NCBI GenBank assembly: GCA_964030785.1
Contig: OZ034971.1
Span: 30,498,804 to 30,562,803, forward strand
Direction of reading: 5' to 3'
Source: Siderastrea siderea
Lineage: Eukaryota; Cnidaria; Anthozoa; Scleractinia; Rhizangiidae
DNA: 64,000 nucleotides
Notes under the pieces: model-generated
Seen by the model: the letters and a program-made list of their open reading frames with translations, nothing else
Told to the model about the DNA's origin: nothing
The model's database searches: none
Part shown: piece by piece, positions 60,451 through 64,000 of the stretch
Layout of the letters: each line of letters opens with the position of its first letter
How positions within the stretch are numbered: the stretch's first letter is position 1
Position numbers and translations under genes: made by a program

Positions 60451-63400
60451 GTGTATACCTGTGTATAGCCATATATAGCTGGGTATAGCCACGTATGGCC
60501 GTATATATCCATGTATAGCTGTTAATAGCTGTGTATAGCCATGTATGGATGTGTAGAGCTAAGTATACCTCTGTATAGCCATGTATAGCTGTTTATAGCT
60601 ATGTATGTCTGTGTATAGCCATGTATAGCTGTGTATAGCCATGTATATCTGTGTATAGCTATGTATAGCTGTATATAGCGAGGTGTATAGTGTGTATAGT
60701 CATGTATAGCTGTGTATAGCTCTGTATAGCTGTGTATATTCATTTATACCTCTGTATAGCCATTTATGGCTATGTGTAGTCGCGTATAGCAATGTATAGC
60801 TGTTTTTAGCCATGTATAGCCATGTATAGCTGTGTATAGCTATGTATAGCTGTGTATAGTAACGTACAACCATGTATAGCTGTCTATATCTATGTATGGC
60901 CATGTATAGCTGTGTATAGCCATGTATAGCTGTGTATAGCTGTGTATAGCCATGTATATCTATGTATAGCTGTGTATAGCTATGTATGGCTATGTATATC
61001 TGTGTATAGCCATGTATAGCTATGTATAGCTATGTATAGCTATGTATATCTGTGTATAGCCATGTATAGCCATGTATAGCAATGTATAACCATTTATAGC
61101 CATGTATAGCTGTGTATAGCCATGTATAGCTGTGTACAGCTGTGTTTAGCTATATATGGGTATGTATACCTGTGTATAGCCATGTATAGCTGTGTATGAC
61201 TGTATAGAGACATGCATGCCCATGTATAGCCATGTATAGCCATGTATATCTGTGTATAGCCATGTATAGCTGTGTATAGCTGTGTATAGTCATGTATATC
61301 CATGTATAGCCATGTATAGCCATGTATAGCTGTGTATAGCCATGTGTAGCTGTGTATAGCTGTGTATAGCTATGTATGGCTATGTATATCTGTGTATAGC
61401 CATGTATATCTGTGTATGGCTGTGTATAGCCATGTATAGCTGTGTATAGCCATGTATAGCTATGTATAGCTGTGTACAGCTATGTATGTCTATGTATAAC
61501 TGTGTATAGCCATGTATAGCTATGTATAGCTGTGTATAGCGGTGTATAGCTGTGTATAGCCATGTATAGCCATGTATAGCCATGTATAGTCATGTATAGC
61601 CATGTATAGCTGTGTATAGCTGTGTATAGCCATGTATAGCTAGGTATAGCTGTGTAGAGCTATGTATGGCTATGTAGATCTGTGTATAGCCATGTATAGC
61701 TAGGTATAGCTATGTATAGCTATGTATACTGTGTATAGCCATGTATAGCCATATATAGTCATGTATAACCATTTATAGCCATGTATAGCTGTGTATAGCC
61801 ATGTATAGCTGTGTTTAGCTATGTATGGCTATGTATATCTGTGTATAGCCAGGTATAGCTGTGTATAGCTGTGTATAGTCATGTATAGCTATGTATAGCC
61901 ATGTATAGCCATGTATAGCTGTGTATAGCCATGTATAGCTATGTATAGCTGTGTATAGCTATGTATGGCTATGTATATCTGTGTATAGCCATGTATAGCT
62001 GTGTATAGCTGTGTATAGTTATGTACAGCCATGTATAGCCATGTATGGCTGTGTATTGCCATGTATAGCTATGTATAGCTGTGTATACTATGTATGGCTA
62101 TGTATATCTGTGTATAGCCATGTATAGCTGTGTATAGCTGTGTATAGTTATGTAGAGCCATGTATAGCCATGTATAGCCATGTATAGCTGCGTATAGCTG
62201 TGTATATCAATGTATAGCCATGTCTAGCCATGTATAGCCATGTCTAGCCATGTATAGCCATGTATAGCTCTGTATAGCGATGTATAGCTGTGTATAGCTG
62301 TGTATAGCAATGTATAGCCATGGATAGTCATGTATAGCCATGTATAGCCATGTATAGCTGTGTATAGCCATGTATAGCTGTGTATATCAATGTATACCCA
62401 TGTATAGCCATGAACAGCCATGTATAGTCATGTATAGCCATGTATAGCCATGTATAGCTGTGTATAGCTGTGTATAGCTATGTATGGCTATGTATATCGT
62501 TGTATAGCCATGTATAGCTGTGTATAGCTGTGTATAGTTATGTACAGCCATGTATAGGAATGTATAGCCATGTATAGCTGTGTATAGTTTTGTATAGCTG
62601 TGTATATCAATGTATACCCATGTATAGCCATGTATAGCCATGTATAGCCATGTATAGCTGTGTATAGCCATGTATAGCTGTGTATAGCTGTGTATAGGTA
62701 TGTATGGCTATGTATATCTCTGTATAGCCATGTATAGCTGTGTATAGCTGTGTATAGCTATGTACAGCCATGTATAGCCATGTATGGCTGTGTATAGCCA
62801 TGTATAGCTATGTATAGCTGTGTATAGCTGTGTATAGCTATGTATGGCTATGTATATCTGTGTATAGCCATGTATAGCTGTGTATAGCTGTGTATAGTTA
62901 TGTAGAGCCATGTATAGCCATGTATAGCTGTGTATAGCTGTGTATAGCTGTGTATATCAATGTATACCCATGTATAGCCATGTATAGCCATGTATAGCCA
63001 TGTATAGCTGTGTATAGCCATGTATAGCTGTGTATAGCTGTGTATAGCAATGTATGGCTATGTATATCTGTGTATAGCCATGTATAGCTGTGTATAGCTG
63101 TGTATAGCTATGTACAGCCATGTATAGCCATGTATGGCTGTGTATAGCCATGTATAGCTATGTATAGCTGTGTATAGCTGTGTATAGCTATGTATGGCTA
63201 TGTATATCTGTGTATAGCCATGTATAGCTGTGTATAGCTGTGTATAGTTATGTAGAGCCATGTATAGCCATGTATAGCCATGTATAGCCATGTATAGCTG
63301 ATATAGCTGTGTATAGCAATGTATAGCCATGTACAGCCATGTATATCCATGTATAGCTGTGTATAGCCATGTGTAGCTGTGTACAGCCATGTATAGCCAT

Positions 63401-64000
63401 GTATAGCTGTGTATGTCTGTGTGTAGCCATGTAGAGCTGTGTATAGCCATGTATAGCTATGTATAGCTGTGCATAGCCATGTATAGCTATGTATAGCCGT
63501 GTATAGCTGTGTATAGCCATGTATAGCTGTGTATAGCCATGTATAGCTATGTATAGCTGTGTATAGCTGTGTATAGCCATGTATAGCTGTGTATAGCCAT
63601 GTATAGCTATGTATAGCTGTGTATAGCTGTGTATAGCTATGTATAGCCGTGTATAGCTGTGTATAGCTATATATGTCTATGTATGGCTATGTATATCTGT
63701 GTATAGCCATGTATAGCTGTGTATAGCCATGTATAGCTATGTATAGCTGTGTATTGCTGTGTATAGCCATGTATAGCTGTGTATAGCCTTGTATAGCTAT
63801 GTATAGCTGTGTATAGCCGTGTATAGCTGTGTATAGCTATATATGTCTATGTATGGCTATGTATACCTGTGTATAGCCATGTATAGCTCTGTATAGCCAT
63901 GTATAGCTATGTATAGCTGTGTATAGCTGTGTATAGCCATGTATAGCTGTGTATAGCCATGTATAGCTATGTATAGCTGTGTATAGCTGTGTATAGCTAT
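60451..64000 (-). repeat. 10-bp satellite array 2, inverted relative to array 1, with ~350-bp higher-order repeat
   Basis: At least 3.55 kb (running off the window) of TATAGCTGTG/TATAGCCATG units, the reverse complement of array 1. Around 62600-63260 a block of 35 units repeats almost exactly: segments beginning near 62607 and 62957, and near 62708 and 63058, encode nearly the same 64-67-residue strings 350 bp apart. Minus frames remain open for up to 130 codons because three units make ten codons. Confidence 0.95.

Noticed and set aside
61094..63580. Minus-strand repeat proteins of up to 130 residues
   Set aside because: Same cause as in array 1, seen on the opposite strand.
53087..64000. 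CRISPR-like array
   Set aside because: No repeat-spacer structure; the units are contiguous 10-bp satellites in an animal genome.

Overview
The window looks like nuclear DNA of a cnidarian, most likely an anthozoan such as a stony coral. The evidence is spliced genes with GT-AG introns, metazoan mitochondrial and ubiquitin-pathway genes, an NHL-propeller protein of a type common in corals, and many short foldback transposons. The species cannot be fixed from the sequence alone.

Left part (1-15.3 kb): the last four exons of a MINDY3-like deubiquitinase (+), a complete two-exon COX7A-like gene (-), and an intronless 568-residue NHL-repeat protein (+). Between them lie four non-autonomous DNA transposons with readable ends: a 1.7-kb element with a TGGCTCAGTCAATTCCAAG inverted repeat, a 282-bp MITE, a piggyBac-like foldback element in TTAA sites, and a 1.1-kb hAT-like element with a perfect 8-bp target duplication.

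Centre (15.4-53.0 kb): four tandem copies of a 9-12.5-kb unit (A, B, C and a truncated D). Each unit starts with a signal-peptide exon. A 388-nt exon with a transmembrane segment follows, then a 1.6-kb exon for a Ser/Thr-rich cytoplasmic tail with a degenerate ~21-residue repeat, then (A-C) four more small exons ending in a stop. I do not recognise the family. Unit B has every exon intact. A has lost the start of its transmembrane exon and carries two lesions in the downstream exons. C has a premature stop near the end of the tail and a Crypton insertion further on. D stops before the tail exon. The layout resembles a tandem receptor cluster, but a receptor or recognition role is only inference.

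Right part (53.0-64.0 kb): two long arrays of a 10-bp repeat (GCTATACAYR-like) in opposite orientation enclose about 4 kb. That interval holds a hairpin MITE, a minisatellite probably grown from the MITE loop motif, a 5'-truncated CR1/L2-like retrotransposon set into a small piece of the same 10-bp repeat, and little else. The second array has a clear ~350-bp higher-order period. Long open frames inside the arrays are products of the repeat, not genes.
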